NCBI RefSeq assembly: GCF_029633865.1 | Contig: NC_079222.1 | Location: 32,488,830-32,552,829, forward strand | Direction: 5' to 3' | Length of the DNA: 64,000 nt | Source of the DNA: Lampris incognitus | Lineage: Eukaryota > Chordata > Actinopteri > Lampriformes > Lampridae | Made by a program: the position numbers and the translations under genes | Part shown: one piece after another, positions 1 to 10,628 of the stretch | Layout: every line of letters begins with the position of its first letter | How positions within the stretch are numbered: the first letter of the stretch is position 1 | The notes under the pieces: model-generated | Seen by the model: only the letters and a program-made list of their open reading frames with translations | What the model was told of the DNA's origin: nothing | Databases searched by the model: none

Positions 1-275
1 GGAGTAGAGCCGCTGCTCCTTTGCATCGAAAGGAGCCAGTTTGAGGTGGTTCGGGCATCTGATTAGGATGCCTCCTGGGCGCCTTCCTTTGGAAGTTTTT
101 TGGGCACGTCCAACTGGGAGGAGACCCCGAGGTAGACCCAGAACTTGCTGGAGGGGCTACATGTCCAATATGGCCCGGGAATGCCTTTGGATCCCCCAGG
201 AGGAGATGGAGTGCCCTGCTTAGCTTGCTGCCACCGCGACCCCGGAGAAGCGGCTGATGATGAGATGAGATGAGA
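1..275 (+). pseudogene. LINE ORF2 C-terminal remnant with GATGA-type tail
   Basis: This is the last part of a non-LTR retrotransposon polyprotein. Translation shows GVEPLLLCIERSQ in the first frame, then LRWFGHLIRM and an arginine/proline-rich GRRPRGRPRTCWR block in the second frame, so a 1-nt insertion near position 41 breaks the frame. The RWFGH and RPRGRPR blocks are a common C-terminal end of fish LINE ORF2 proteins. The frame stops near 223, and a short ATGATGAGATGAGATGAG tract at about 255-275 looks like the retrotransposon 3' tail. The 5' side runs off the window. I do not assign the clade. It is a dead fragment with no sign of host use. Confidence 0.7.
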
Positions 276-392
276 TTAGCTGTTTCATCCACAAGCTTTT
301 TATTCATCATAGCAAGACCTGGTTCCACGAGGGGTCACGAGGGAGCGTCAAATAGAATTTTTGACCCCTCTGTTTAAATCAGTCCCCCTCCA

Positions 393-470
393 CACACATA
401 TGTGCGTGTGTTCACACGCACACAAACGCACGCACACGCACGCACTCACACATACACACAACTTCATTGA
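393..470. repeat. Imperfect CA-rich microsatellite
   Basis: Interrupted CA/GT repeats (CACACATATGTGCGTGTG followed by CACGCACA runs). The central part can pair with itself because TG-rich and CA-rich halves adjoin. Confidence 0.8.
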
Positions 471-879
471 AATGAAATATCAGGCAACACAAACCTGCCT
501 TACCAGATAATGTATTGTGAATTAACTTTATGGCCTCATTTCATTTAGAGAATCAAGTTTACACCCCCTTTACACCAAGATGTCCACCTGTGTCGCATGC
601 ATGTCAAACATTGACGTAATAGGGTTGTACCGTGTCCAGCGACCCCGGGAGGATGATCACCCAGGTCAATGAATTAACAGGCTGATTATCACAGACAGCA
701 TGCGCTAATGTGACTGACTACTACTATTACAGCCAGTAATATCTTACCCTCTCTAACATCTCTTTATACCCATCTCTGTCAAATGACTGCTTGGGGTTGA
801 TAATATTGCCGCATTTGAGATACGCTGAGGCCAGGTTTATACTACACACAGGACCACAGAGTTTAGTCCGCTCCTATTT
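471..879. other. No gene seen
   Basis: Unique-looking AT-moderate sequence without an open frame or repeat that I can name. Confidence 0.5.
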
Positions 880-1449
880 GCCGGCAGCCATACCAACATG
901 TACCCTGGCTTTGCCAAATGGCGGAAACTAAGCAGGTGTGGGCTTGGCGAGTACTTGGATGGGAGACCTAAAACTGAGTTGCTGCTGGAAGTGGTGCTGG
1001 AGGGCCAGTAGGGGGCAGTCTTCCCTCTAGTCCTAAAAAAAAAATAATCAAATCCCAATGCCCCATTGCAGTGACGGGGACACTGCACTGTGCTGTAGGA
1101 GATGCCGTCCTTCGGATGAGACGTTAAACCAAGGTCCTGACTCACTGTAGTCATTAAAGATCCCACGGCACTTATCACAAGGAGTAGGGGGTCCCCCGGT
1201 GTTCTGGCAAAATTCCCAACCTTGCTCTCTCCATCTGGCCACCTAATCATCCCCCCATGTAAGTGGCTCATGAATCCTCCCTCTCCACCTCAAGCTGATG
1301 TGCGGTGAGCGTTCTGGTGCAAAATGGCTGCCGTGCCTCACCCAGGTGGGTGCTACACATTGGTGGTGGTTGAAGTGAGTTACACCCTGCAATGCGAAGC
1401 GCTTTGGGTGTCTAGATAAGCGCTATATAAATGTACTGCATTATTATTA
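880..1449 (+). mobile_element. 5S rRNA-derived SINE, copy 1 (full length)
   Basis: The first ~90 bp resemble 5S rRNA: an internal-promoter box A-like AACTAAGCAGG near 928 and a box C-like GGATGGGAGACC near 957. These are the RNA polymerase III promoter elements of 5S genes. The body follows, with segments shared by the copies at 38.8 kb and 49 kb (for example GAGACGTTAAACC and GGCTGCCGTGCCTCACCC). It ends in AGCGCTATATAAATG plus ATTATT units, the same type of end as L2/CR1 LINEs, which probably supply the reverse transcriptase. This matches the SINE3 class known from fish. Not a functional 5S gene: the head is diverged and fused to the body. Confidence 0.85.
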
Positions 1450-1536
1450 CCATTTGGAACTCATGTTATATAAGATTAGTATGTTTACATCAGCCTCGGT
1501 GTAAAGAGTGTGCAGAGATTCAAGGTTTCTAGAGCT

Positions 1537-1637
1537 AGAGATAGCGACAGAGACAGATAGAGATAAAGCTAGCTAGAGACAGAGACAGAGAGAGATCGCG
1601 ATAGAGACAGAGATAGAGATAGATAGAGATAGACATA
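1537..1637. repeat. GA/GATA-type microsatellite
   Basis: About 100 bp of interrupted GAGATA, GACAGA and GATAGA units on the plus strand. Confidence 0.85.
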
Positions 1638-1639
1638 TA

Positions 1640-2042
1640 GCCACTACAGAACTGAACGAGACCCCAGCTGGTTGCCTTTATAAGAGGGAGGTAAAGCCCA
1701 CATTGCCAAAGAAATACCACAACTGAAAAGTGAGATGTAATTGTACCAGTGGAAACCAGATTTCCATATTCACTGCTCACGGAAAACCTTGTATCTCTTC
1801 GTGTCCAGTCTATTTTCTCCGTGCACGGCACACAACTTCCACCCAAGTACACTGGGGAAATGTACTGTATAAACATAAATGCATCTAATCTTAGAACCAT
1901 ATTGGCTAAGGCTTTGTGCTATATGGTCTAGCAACCTATACTCGTATTTTCTCGTGGCTGTTGGCTGTACCCTTTTGAGAACACTGATAAATTAAAAGCA
2001 ATTATAGGAATGATAACTGGCTGGTATTCTTTGAAATATCAC
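1640..2042. other. No gene seen
   Basis: Unassigned sequence up to the duplicated segment that flanks the RTE insertion. Short open frames here show no recognisable motif. Confidence 0.5.
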
Positions 2043-2131
2043 TTTCTAAATGAAAATGGTTTCGTCACTGACTTATGTAAATCAAAATAGATGTTAAGTC
2101 ATTTCATAGGAGACACAGCTCTGTGGCTGCT
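2043..2131. repeat. Left copy of ~85-bp direct repeat flanking an RTE fragment
   Basis: Nearly identical to 2678-2761 (only a few mismatches by eye, plus a 4-nt difference near the start). Shared landmarks are ATGGTTTCGTCACTGA and TCATAGGAGACACAGCTCTG. It sits immediately outside the tail of the antisense RTE element, so it behaves as a very long target-site duplication or an earlier tandem duplication. Confidence 0.85.
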
Positions 2132-2140
2132 ATGAAATTG

Positions 2141-2677
2141 CTGCTGCTACTACTACTACTACTACTACTACTACTTTTGTCACAGCGGATCATCCATTTC
2201 CATTACTTCCTGCCTTCTGCATCTTCCTCTGTCACACCAGCCACCTGCATGTCTTCCCTCACCACATCCGTAAACCTCCTCTTTGGCCTTCCTTTTTTCC
2301 TCTTCCCTGGCAGCTCCATATTCAGCATCCTTCTCCCAATATACCCAGCATCTCTCCTCCCCACATATCCAAACCATCTCAATCTTGCCTCTCTTGCTTT
2401 GTCTCCAAACCGTCCAACCTGAGCGGTCCCTCTATGTAATCATTCCTAATCCTGTCCTTCTTCGTCACTCCCAATGAAAATCTTAGCATCTTCAACTCTG
2501 CCACCTCCAGCTCCACCTCCTGTCTTTTCGGCAGTGCCACTGTCTCCAAACCATATAACATAGCTGGTCTCACAACTATTTTGTAAACCTTCCCTTTAAA
2601 CTCTTGCTGGTCCCCTTCTGTCGCAAATCACTCCTGACACTCTTCTCCACCCACTCCACCCTGCCTGCACTCTCTTC
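2141..2677 (-). mobile_element. RTE-type LINE 3' end, 5'-truncated, with TAG trinucleotide tail
   Basis: Read on the minus strand, 2675 to 2180 encodes the C-terminal end of an RTE reverse transcriptase protein: RPAMLYGLETVALPKRQE, then MLRFSLGVTKKDRIRN, then after a frameshift RLRWFGYVGRRDAGYIGRRM, MELPGKRKKGRPKRRF and WMIRCD. These blocks in this order are typical of vertebrate RTE elements. One stop (RK*WKW) and the frameshift make it non-coding. The 3' end runs into (TAG)n/(CAG)n at 2141-2175, the usual short tandem tail of such elements. The 5' truncation at about 2677 and the flanking duplication fit target-primed reverse transcription. Confidence 0.85.
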
Positions 2678-2761
2678 TTTCTAAAATGGTTTCGTCACTG
2701 AATTATGTAAATGAAAATAGATGTTTAGTCATTTCATAGGAGACACAGCTCTGTGACTGCT
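2678..2761. repeat. Right copy of ~85-bp direct repeat flanking an RTE fragment
   Basis: Partner of 2043-2131. It begins exactly where the RTE homology stops, at the truncated 5' end of the element. Confidence 0.85.
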
Positions 2762-3493
2762 CAGTCAGTAAACCAGGCGTCAGGCTTACAATGTACCAAA
2801 GTAATGCAGTCTGCTGAAGAAATTTTCCACTTCATTCGGCCCCATATCGAATTTGCTGTAAACAACGTTTGTGTCCTCTGTTAAGGACATAGTCCACAGA
2901 GTAGACAACATGAAGTAATAGCTGACTGGCGTCCCATTCCTGCTGCTTGTGTAAATGGCTTGATACCGGGATAATGCTAGTTGTCAAGTTTGATATAAAA
3001 GGGCCCCACACAGGTCAGCCCCATATTGGGAAACACAGGTTGGACATGGCATAAGAGCAGCAAAGTTGCTGATTGGTTATGCCAGGATCAGACTAACCAA
3101 TATTTTTGTCTTTTACGATGGTCATCATGTCAGATTAGGCAATCACAGTGCCATAAATTCTTGCCGTGTCTTGGCCGGGAGACTGACAACACTACAGTTA
3201 TGACCCCTAGCAATCATTGTATGCTGCCTTTCATGATCTTGCATGAGTTCATAGGTCATCGGGGAGGAGGGTCAAGAAATTGTCAATCATGGCTATGGAA
3301 CAGCTATATATGATGCTAGTGTTCTTGTGCTGTGAAAAGAAAAAGAAAAGAAAGAAAAACAATTGTGGACGCTGTTGTGGCTAGTGCTACTGGAGAATGA
3401 TAACCCAGCAGAGCTTAACCAGCTACTCGTCAGTTTGCTGAAGTGCCTCCGGTATTTCTTGCCAACATTTATCTTTTTTTTTTGACTCTGTCA
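2762..3493. other. No gene seen
   Basis: Unassigned sequence with a short purine-rich run (GAAAAGAAAAAG) near 3338-3358. The 95-codon open frame at 3026-3313 has no motif I recognise. Confidence 0.45.
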
Positions 3494-3960
3494 GAAATCA
3501 GGAATCAGGAACAATTGCATACACAAATTTTGTTTCACCCAGCCCACAGCAGTACAGCACAAAAGGTAAAAACACATATCCAAAAGTTCCAAAAACGACA
3601 CCACCAAAAACATACAAAAACAGAGAGAACAAAGGAAAAAAACCCACACACAAACAGTTAACAACACAGTCCATTCAGTGCAACACAAGTCAAAAAATTC
3701 CACTGTCCAGAGAACGAAAGCCAGCCAGGGTGACTGTTGGAACTGCCGGTCTGCATAAACTAGCAGTTAGCTTAGCCTGCCCCGCTTCCACATCCTGTCA
3801 GACCACCGGGGTGTCTTTGGGTGTCCTAGATGCCACATTGCTGTTATTTGATTATGTCACTCTAAGTGGGGTAAAGTTCATAGTCCCAACATTCATAATC
3901 AGGCCCAATGCTGGAAATTTATCAGCGATGACAAAATCATGTGAAAATCAGGCTGAATTC
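3494..3960 (-). repeat. Dispersed repeat Q, copy 1
   Basis: Homologous to 42310-42660. Shared blocks are CCCAGCCCACAGCA, AAAAACACATATCCAAA, CTGCCGGTCTGCAT and AGCAGTTAGCTTAGCCTGCC. The left edge carries repeated AATCAGG units at 3496-3512, which would be a heptamer 3' tail if the element lies on the minus strand. It looks like the 3' untranslated part of a retroelement, but I cannot name the family. No coding potential is seen. Confidence 0.6.
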
Positions 3961-3969
3961 GTGTAGTCT

Positions 3970-4385
3970 GATACCGGCATTAGCAGCAGACAGGGAGCAG
4001 AGGTTGGAAAGTTAGGTAAAAAGGTAGGAAGAGTAAGGTTAGAGGAGGCAGGGAGATGTAGAATTGAAGAAAGACATAGTCATATGTGTGGGGTCTAACT
4101 GTGAGGAGGAAGGCAACAAAGTTATGCATTAAGAGGAGGTCAAGTTGTTTAGATGTCTTGTGGGTGGCTGAGGCGTTTAGGAGGGATAGGCCAAAGGAAG
4201 CTAGAAGATGGAGGTGAAGTCAAGCGCTTGTGTGTTGTCAAGGTGGATGTTAAAATCACCAATGATAGGTAATGTTGTGCCATCCTCAGGCAGTTAACAA
4301 ATAACATTTCAAGATACTTGGCAAAGATTTTGAAGTGACTAGGGGGTCTATAGATAACAATGAGTATGAGCTTTACCAATTGAGT
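3970..4385 (-). pseudogene. L2/CR1-type LINE endonuclease fragment
   Basis: Minus-strand translation gives ILIVIYRPPS, then EDGTTLPIIGDFNIHLDNTQ and a downstream segment resembling the end of the endonuclease domain (FYISLPPLT). YRPP and GDFNIH are conserved blocks of the apurinic-like endonuclease that nicks DNA for target-primed reverse transcription in L2/CR1-type LINEs. The motifs lie in different frames and stops interrupt the rest, so this is a fossil. It lies next to the L2-like-tailed repeat at 4408-5020, but I cannot show they are one element. Confidence 0.65.
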
Positions 4386-4407
4386 AAAAATGACAGCGTG
4401 ACACTCA

Positions 4408-5020
4408 AATAATAATAATAATGATAATAACAGTAAACTTTATTTATATGGCACCTTTCTGAACAATGTTACAAGGTGCCTTACACAACAGGATAAAATA
4501 ATGCATATAGTCAAGACAAAACAATAAAATGCAATAAAAATATAGGAAATAAAAATGCAACCTGATTGATTGATTGACATAATGCCAGATCCGCTCCACT
4601 GAACAAGATAAAACACAGTCAGGATAAAGTCACAAGAGCATAATTAAAATGAAGAGAATTAGAGGTGATAAAACAAGGACTATGATAAAAAGAATTAAAA
4701 TAAGGTGATGAAAGAAAAATATAAAGAATTAGAAACATAAAATTATAAAGTTATGACATGAACAATGTAGAAAATAAAAAAATAAGAATTTGGCAACAAT
4801 GGATTTACTAAAAAAAAAAAGCCTTCCTGTAAAAGTAGGTTTTAAGAAGTGATTTGAAAAAAAGGCAGTGAGTTTGCTAGCCTAATTTTCTCAGGTAGGG
4901 AGTTCCAGAGCTGTGGGGCTCTTACAGAAAGTGCCCGGTTGCCTTTAGTAATGAGGCTGGCTGAGGGAACAGTTAAAATAAGGTTATGGTTATCCCAACC
5001 TGCAGGCAGAAACTAAAATA
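4408..5020 (-). repeat. Interspersed repeat with L2-like ATT tail
   Basis: On the minus strand it ends in ATATAAATAAAGTTTACTG plus ATTATT repeats, a tail type shared by L2/CR1 LINEs and their SINEs. The inner part (GGGAGTTCCAGAGCTGTGG) is a widespread fish repeat motif as I recall it. No protein is encoded. Confidence 0.5.
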
Positions 5021-5030
5021 GGCAAAACCT

Positions 5031-7118
5031 GTGGTTAAAACTGTGAGGAAATGGACCAGTGAGTCAAAATTGGAGCTCCAGGCCTGCCTCAACTGCACTG
5101 ACTGGAGTATTTTTGAGGCTGCATCTACAGACCTGGATGAACTTACTGACACTGTGAGATCTTACATCAGCTTTTGTGAGGACATGTGTGTGCCCACCAA
5201 AAACTTATGTACCTTTAACAACAATAAGTGCTGGTTCAGCAAGGCTCAGTCAGCTTCATCAGGCCAAAGAGGAAGCCTACAGGAGTGGAGATAGGATCTG
5301 GTGTAACAAAGCCAGAAATACACTCACATAGGAGATCAGAGTGGCAAACAGGTGCTACTCTGAAAAATTGAAAAACAGGTTTTCTGCCAACAACCCGTCA
5401 TCAGTCCGGAGTGGTTTGAAAGACATTTCCAACTACAGGAGAGCATCCCCCCATGCTGCAGGAAACCATCAACTCGCTGATGACCTAAATGGGTTTTACG
5501 GCAAGTTTGAAAAGCAAACTTTCACACCCCTCACCCTCTCCAGCCACAACACACAGCCAGCTGCACTCCCTGCCAACCACTCTCCCCTCCCTACTGAACC
5601 CCCACCTGCACTCAGGATCTATGTTGAGGATGTGCACCAGCTCTTCCAGAGACAGAAGACCAGGAAGGCACCAGGCCTGGATGGCGTGTCACCCATCTGT
5701 CTTAAAGTCTGTACTGACCAGCTGGTCCCTATTTTCATACTGATCTTCAGCAGATCACTGGAGCTGTGTGAAGTCCCCTCCTGCTTAAAGAGCTCCACTA
5801 TCATTCCAGTCCCCAACAAACCCTCTATCACAGGTTTAAATTACTACAGGCCCATTGCCCTAACATTTGTGGTCATGAAATCCTTTGAGAGACTGGTGTT
5901 GGCCCAGCTGAAGGAAATCACAAGCCCCCTGCTTGATCCCTGCAGTTTGCCTATCAAATAAAATCAGGTGAGTGGATGATGCAGTAAACATGGGATTGCA
6001 CTACATATTCCAGCACCTCAACTCCCCAGGGACATACGCAAGGGTCCTGTTTGTGGATGTCAGCTCAGCGTTCAACACCGTTGTCCCAGATATCCTCCAT
6101 TCCAAGCTCACCCGGCCCACTGTACCAGCCCCCATCTTCCAGTGGATTAAAAACGTCCTGACAGACAGGAGGCAGTTGGCGAGGCTGGGGAAAATCATAT
6201 CCAGCACCCGGACAATCAGCACTGGTGCTTCCCAGGGATGTGTGCGCTCCCCTCTACTCTTCTGCCTCTACACAAATGACTGCACCTCAGGTGACCTGTC
6301 TGTTAAACTCCTGAAGTTTGTGGACAACACAACCATCATTGGCCATATCCGGGATGGTGATGACTCCGCATATAGACGGGAGGTTGATCAGCTGGCCCTC
6401 TGGTGCAGCCATAAGAACCCGGAGCTGAATACAGTTAAAACAGTGGCAATGACAGTGGACTTCAGGAGGAGTTTCCCAACACTGCTTCCCCTCAGCATAC
6501 TCAACATCATGGTGTCTATGATAAAACCTACAGATTTCTGGGTTCCACAATCTCCCAGGACTTAAGGTGGGCTTCCAACATAGAGACAATCATTAAAAGG
6601 TCCAGCAGAGGATGTACTTTCTCTGCCAGCTCAAGAAATTGAACCTGCCTCAGGAACTGCTGATTCAGTTCTACACTGCAATAATCAAGTCTGTCCTCTG
6701 CACATCCATTATTGTCTGGTTTGGATTGGCCACCACACAGGACAGGGATGGTCTACAATGGACAATTAAGTCTGCAGAGAAAATCATTGGTGCCAGCCTG
6801 CCTTCAATTCAGGATTTATACACCTCCAGATTCAGGAAATGGGCAGGCGACATCACTGCAGATCCATCACACTCTGGTCACAACCTGTTCCAATTCCTCC
6901 CCTCTAGTAGGCGCCACAGAGCACTGTACCACAGAACAACCAGATATAAGAAGTTTCTTCCCTCAGGCTATCATTCAAATGAACGCATAACACTGTCAAA
7001 TAAATCCAAACATTCTGTATATATTTCACTGTACTGTACATTGTACGTATACCAGTGCACTCTGTCATGTCAATATACCTCAGGCATGTATGTAAGTAAC
7101 CTGCTAACATCTATTTGA
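5031..7118 (+). pseudogene. Rex1-like LINE reverse transcriptase, broken
   Basis: Homology runs through four frames. 5031-5250 covers the pre-RT linker (CTDWSIFEAA). A frameshift near 5245 leads to HQAKEEAYRSGDR, and after a stop at about 5332 comes 5341-5961 with RKAPGLDGVSP and IIPVPNKPS. A further shift at about 5961 leads to 5972-6565, with motif A FVDVSSAFNT (near 6050), motif B SQGCVRSPLLF (near 6230) and motif C FVDNTT (near 6316). Another shift near 6565 leads to the C-terminal part ending about 7118 (SVLCTSIIVWFG). In motif C the catalytic pair expected as ADD reads VDN, so one metal-binding aspartate is lost in addition to the frameshifts. The protein cannot be active. Confidence 0.85.
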
Positions 7119-7325
7119 GCATCGCTGATATATCCTCTGCACCATTGCACTTTATCAGCTCTTCTTTCAGCTGTATAAGTCAATTATTGTGTATATATCT
7201 GAAGATTGTTGTGTTGTAGTGTTGTTATTCTATGTTAAGTACACCTAGAGAGCCACAAAACCGGAGTCAAATTCCATGTAGTGCAAACCTACATGGCCAA
7301 TAAACATGATTCTGATTCTAATTCT
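5031..7325 (+). mobile_element. Rex1-like (Jockey/CR1-group) LINE, 5'-truncated
   Basis: A 2.3-kb retrotransposon remnant comprising the linker after the endonuclease, the reverse transcriptase, the C-terminal region and a 3' UTR. It ends in CCAATAAACATGATTCTGATTCTAATTCTG, that is short ATTCTG tandem units of a kind seen at LINE 3' ends. The adjacent upstream repeat shows no endonuclease from the same element, so the 5' half is missing. The same family occurs at 8656-10628 and 39790-40770. It is autonomous by descent but inactive. Confidence 0.85.
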
Positions 7326-8139
7326 GGTGAGAATTACGGAAACTGCAGCCTATTTCCAAACTGGTTTAATGAGTAAACCAGTGCCCCTACCATGCCCAGA
7401 AGCATGAGCAGAGTGAGAGAAAGAAGCCCGAGGAAAGGGCTGCTGGTGTTGCAGCATTTTCAGGATGTAACAAAGTCTCATTGAGAGCTTGGATGTTCAG
7501 AGCAGCCTTGAAGGCAAAAGCAGGAATGAAGTTGGCTTTGTTTACCGACATTTCCACAGACCAAAAGAAATTGAGCTTTCAGGTGCTTGTCCATTTACTT
7601 GGTACACATTTGTTGGGTTGCATTTGTTCATATCTATTTAGCTGCTGAGGGCTTCAAGCAATAGCAGGAATATGGGATAGAGGCACTTGATTAACCCTGG
7701 AGTTCCGCCATTAGAACTACTGCAGCATGAGGTGCTAAGAGATTTAGACTGCTTTACTCTTGTATTCCTCCATAAGAACTGCTCTAGGTAATGAACCAGG
7801 CAGTGCTAATAGTAGTCAGACTGTTATACCTCAGTGTTCCTCTGCAAGAACTGCTGCAGGTGAACCCTAAGGTGAGGGTGGACTCAAAAGGCAAAGAAGT
7901 AATCAAAGTAGAGAGGAACCGTCAGAGCCCCCTAGGCCCTCAGAGATATAAAAGATATAAGATATAAAAAGATATAAAAAACAAAAAAAGATATAAAAAA
8001 CAAACAACAAAACAAACCAAACAAACAAACAAAAAAAATAATATAAAATTCATTAGTTGTAATTTTACCATTTCATAATTTGACAGTCAATATCTAAACA
8101 AAATGCTCTGAGGAAATAAACCCTTCAAACCTGCCTATT
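7326..8139. other. No gene seen; A-rich tract
   Basis: Unassigned. An adenine-rich run with AAACAAAC units lies at about 7945-8045. The right end merges into the Ty3/gypsy pol remnant, so part of it may be unrecognised retroelement sequence. Confidence 0.45.
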
Positions 8140-8655
8140 CAGGTAGTGTTGAATGTGAAGGGTTGAATGAAAGAAGCTTCCTATCAGAATTTTGCTGCCT
8201 CTGCAGTTGCTGGGAAGAGAACGCTATTCTTTCAGCAGACGGTGTGACACCGGATCCAGTCAAGGTCAGAGCTATCACGGAGATGCCTGAACCTACCGGG
8301 GATGAAGGTGTGAGGAGAGTGATGGGGATGGCCAACTATTTGGGCAAGTTTTTACCCCACCTTGCATCGTACACACACCCGATCAAAGACCTGCTCAGTG
8401 AGAAAAATGAATGGTCCTGGGGGACACCGCAGAGAGGCATTTGATAGACTGAAAACCGAACTGACTTCCCCACGCGTGTTGGCTCTATACTCACCAAAAG
8501 CAGAGACGTGTGTATCCGCTGATACCGCATCCTTTGGCTTTGGGGGTGTCCTGAGCCAACAACAGACAGATGGAACTTGGAAGCCGATTGTGTTCATCTC
8601 AAGAGGCCTGTCCGAGGCTGAAAAAGGAGGCTTTGGCAGCTATGTGGGCTTGTGA
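8140..8655 (+). pseudogene. Ty3/gypsy pol, RT C-terminus and RNase H, left part of a split element
   Basis: Encodes the end of a Ty3/gypsy reverse transcriptase and the start of RNase H. Blocks seen are LSADGVTPDPVKVRAITEMP, MGMANYLGKFLPHL, IKDLLSEKNEWSWG, then in a second frame AFDRLKTELTSPRVLALYS, CVSADTASFGFGGVLS and FISRGLSEAEK. A final frame gives EALAAMWACE at about 8626-8655. At least two frameshifts occur (near 8430 and 8620). The homology stops at 8655, where a LINE begins, and resumes at about 10629. In LTR elements this region makes the first cDNA strand and degrades the RNA template. No intact LTRs were found around it. Confidence 0.85.
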
Positions 8656-10280
8656 ATGCCTGTCGCCCTATCTAACTTAAGTGCTAACGACTCACGTAGC
8701 ATGTGGCAGGGATTGCACACAATATCGGACTTCAAAGGGAGACCCAGCAGCTTAACCAACGCCGCTGCGTCCCTCCCGGACGAGCTTAACAGTTTTTTCG
8801 TTCGGTTTGAGGTTTTTGACACCAACCTCCTGGGAGAAGCCCCCACCACTGCCAATATGAACAGCGCGCTGGCCATCACTGAGTCCGACGTGCGCAGGTC
8901 ATTCATGCGCGTGAACACCCGTAAAGCAGCTGGCCCGGAAGACATTCCAGGCCGGGTGATCAGAGCATGTAGCTGACGGGTGTCTTCACTGATATTTTCA
9001 ACCTCTCCCTTTGTATGTGTGTAGTCCCCTTCTGCTTTGAACCATCAGTCCTTGTACCAGTGCCGAAGAAGACCAAGGTAACATGCTTGAAAGATTGGCG
9101 TCCTGTTGCTCTCACTCCCATAGTGAGTAAATGCTTTGAGAGGCTTGTTAAGGGACTAATCTGTAGCATGTTACCGCCCACCCTTGACCCCCACCAATTT
9201 GCCTACCGACAAAATAGATCCACTGATGACGCAATAGTCACTACACTCCGTATCGCCCTTACCCACCTGGAGAAAAGGAACTCCTATTTGAGAGTGTTGT
9301 TTGTAGACTACAGCTCAGCATTCAACACCATAGTACCCTCCAGACTCTACACCAAACTCAGGGACTTCGGACTCAACCCTAGCCTGTGTAGCTGGATCCT
9401 GAACTTCCTGTTGAGCCGATGCCAGGTGGTGAGGATGGGCTCAAATACCTTTGCCCCTCTGCCCCTCAACACAGGAGCCCCCCAGGGCTGCGTCCTAAGT
9501 CCCGTCCTCTACTCCCTGTAAACCATGACTGCGTGGCCACACATAGCTCCAACTTGGTGATAAAGTTTGCTGACGACACGAGGGTGATGGGCCTGATCAC
9601 CAACGATGATGATGAGATGACATACAACAATCTAACAAAGTGGTGCCAGGAGAATAACCTCTCTCTCAACATCCACAAAACCAAGGAGCTGATTGTGGAC
9701 TACAGGAAGAGAGGGGAGGGTGGACCCCATCACCATCAATGGGACTGCTGTAGAGAGGGTCAAGAGCTTCAAGTTCCTTGGTGTCCACATTGCCGAGGAT
9801 CTCACCTGGGATGAACACACCAGCCATGTGATGAAAAAGGCACAGCAATGCCTCTTTCACCTCAGGTGATTGAAGAAGTTCGGCATGGGGCCCAGGATTC
9901 TACGGGCCTTCTACAGAGGCACAACTGAGAGCATCCTGACTGGATGCATCACCGCCTGGCATGGGAACTGTACTGCCCACAACTGCAAAACACTGCAGAG
10001 GGTTATGCGGACGGCCTCCATCCCTCCATCCAGGACATATACAATGGACGTTCTGTCAGCAAAGCCCATAGGGTTATCAAAGACCCCAGCCACCCCAACT
10101 GTGGCCTGTTCCAGCTGCTACTGTCAGGCAAGTGGTACCGCAGCCTCAAAGCCTGGACCAGTAGGCTCCGAAACAGCTTTTTCCACCAAGCAACCAGGCT
10201 TTTGAACAAAGAACATTAAACGACGTTAAGCCTGGTGCTGGACTGATGGTACTGACCTAAGGTCTTCAGCGGATCATCAG

Positions 10281-10367
<87 letters not shown>

Positions 10368-10628
10368 GTAGCTTGGCATACACAAACATACACAAATATG
10401 TAAACAACTACACATACATATGCGCATTTATTAAGGCTGGGCCTACAAACAACACAGCACCTTACATCACACACTATTTATTATTATTACCGCTTTTTTG
10501 TTCTGTTCTGTTTTGTTGTTATTGTATTGCTATTGTTGCTGCAGTGTTGAGGAGCTGAAACTCAAGAACTTTACTCTCTTATACTTTTATAATGAGACGT
10601 AACAAATAAATAATCTTGAATCTTGAAT
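8656..10628 (+). mobile_element. Rex1-like LINE inserted into the Ty3/gypsy pol
   Basis: A 5'-truncated LINE from the RT N-terminal region to the 3' tail. Blocks: SRSMWQGLHTISDFKG, TRKAAGPEDIPGRVIRAC (8656-8974), then after a frameshift VVPFCFEPSVLVPVPKKTK, motif A LFVDYSSAFNTI (near 9300) and motif B GAPQGCVLSPVLYSL (near 9470). A frameshift near 9521 leads to motif C KFADDTRVMG (near 9565) and then FLGVHIAEDLTW and AFYRGTTESILTGCITAW. All three catalytic motif sequences are preserved, unlike the copy at 5-7 kb, but several frameshifts and stops disrupt the frame. The 3' UTR contains a CA array, and the end is CTTGAATCTTGAAT at about 10615-10628. It is younger than the gypsy element it splits. 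Confidence 0.85.
10284..10364. repeat. CA dinucleotide microsatellite
   Basis: About 81 bp of uninterrupted CA, within the 3' UTR of the inserted LINE. Confidence 0.95.

Noticed and set aside
880..970. 5S rRNA gene
   Set aside because: Only the promoter region is 5S-like; sequence is diverged and continues into the SINE body, seen in three copies.
1048..1271. Open frames across the 5S-SINE body
   Set aside because: They translate SINE sequence, and the same frames recur in the other SINE copies; RNA polymerase III elements do not encode protein.
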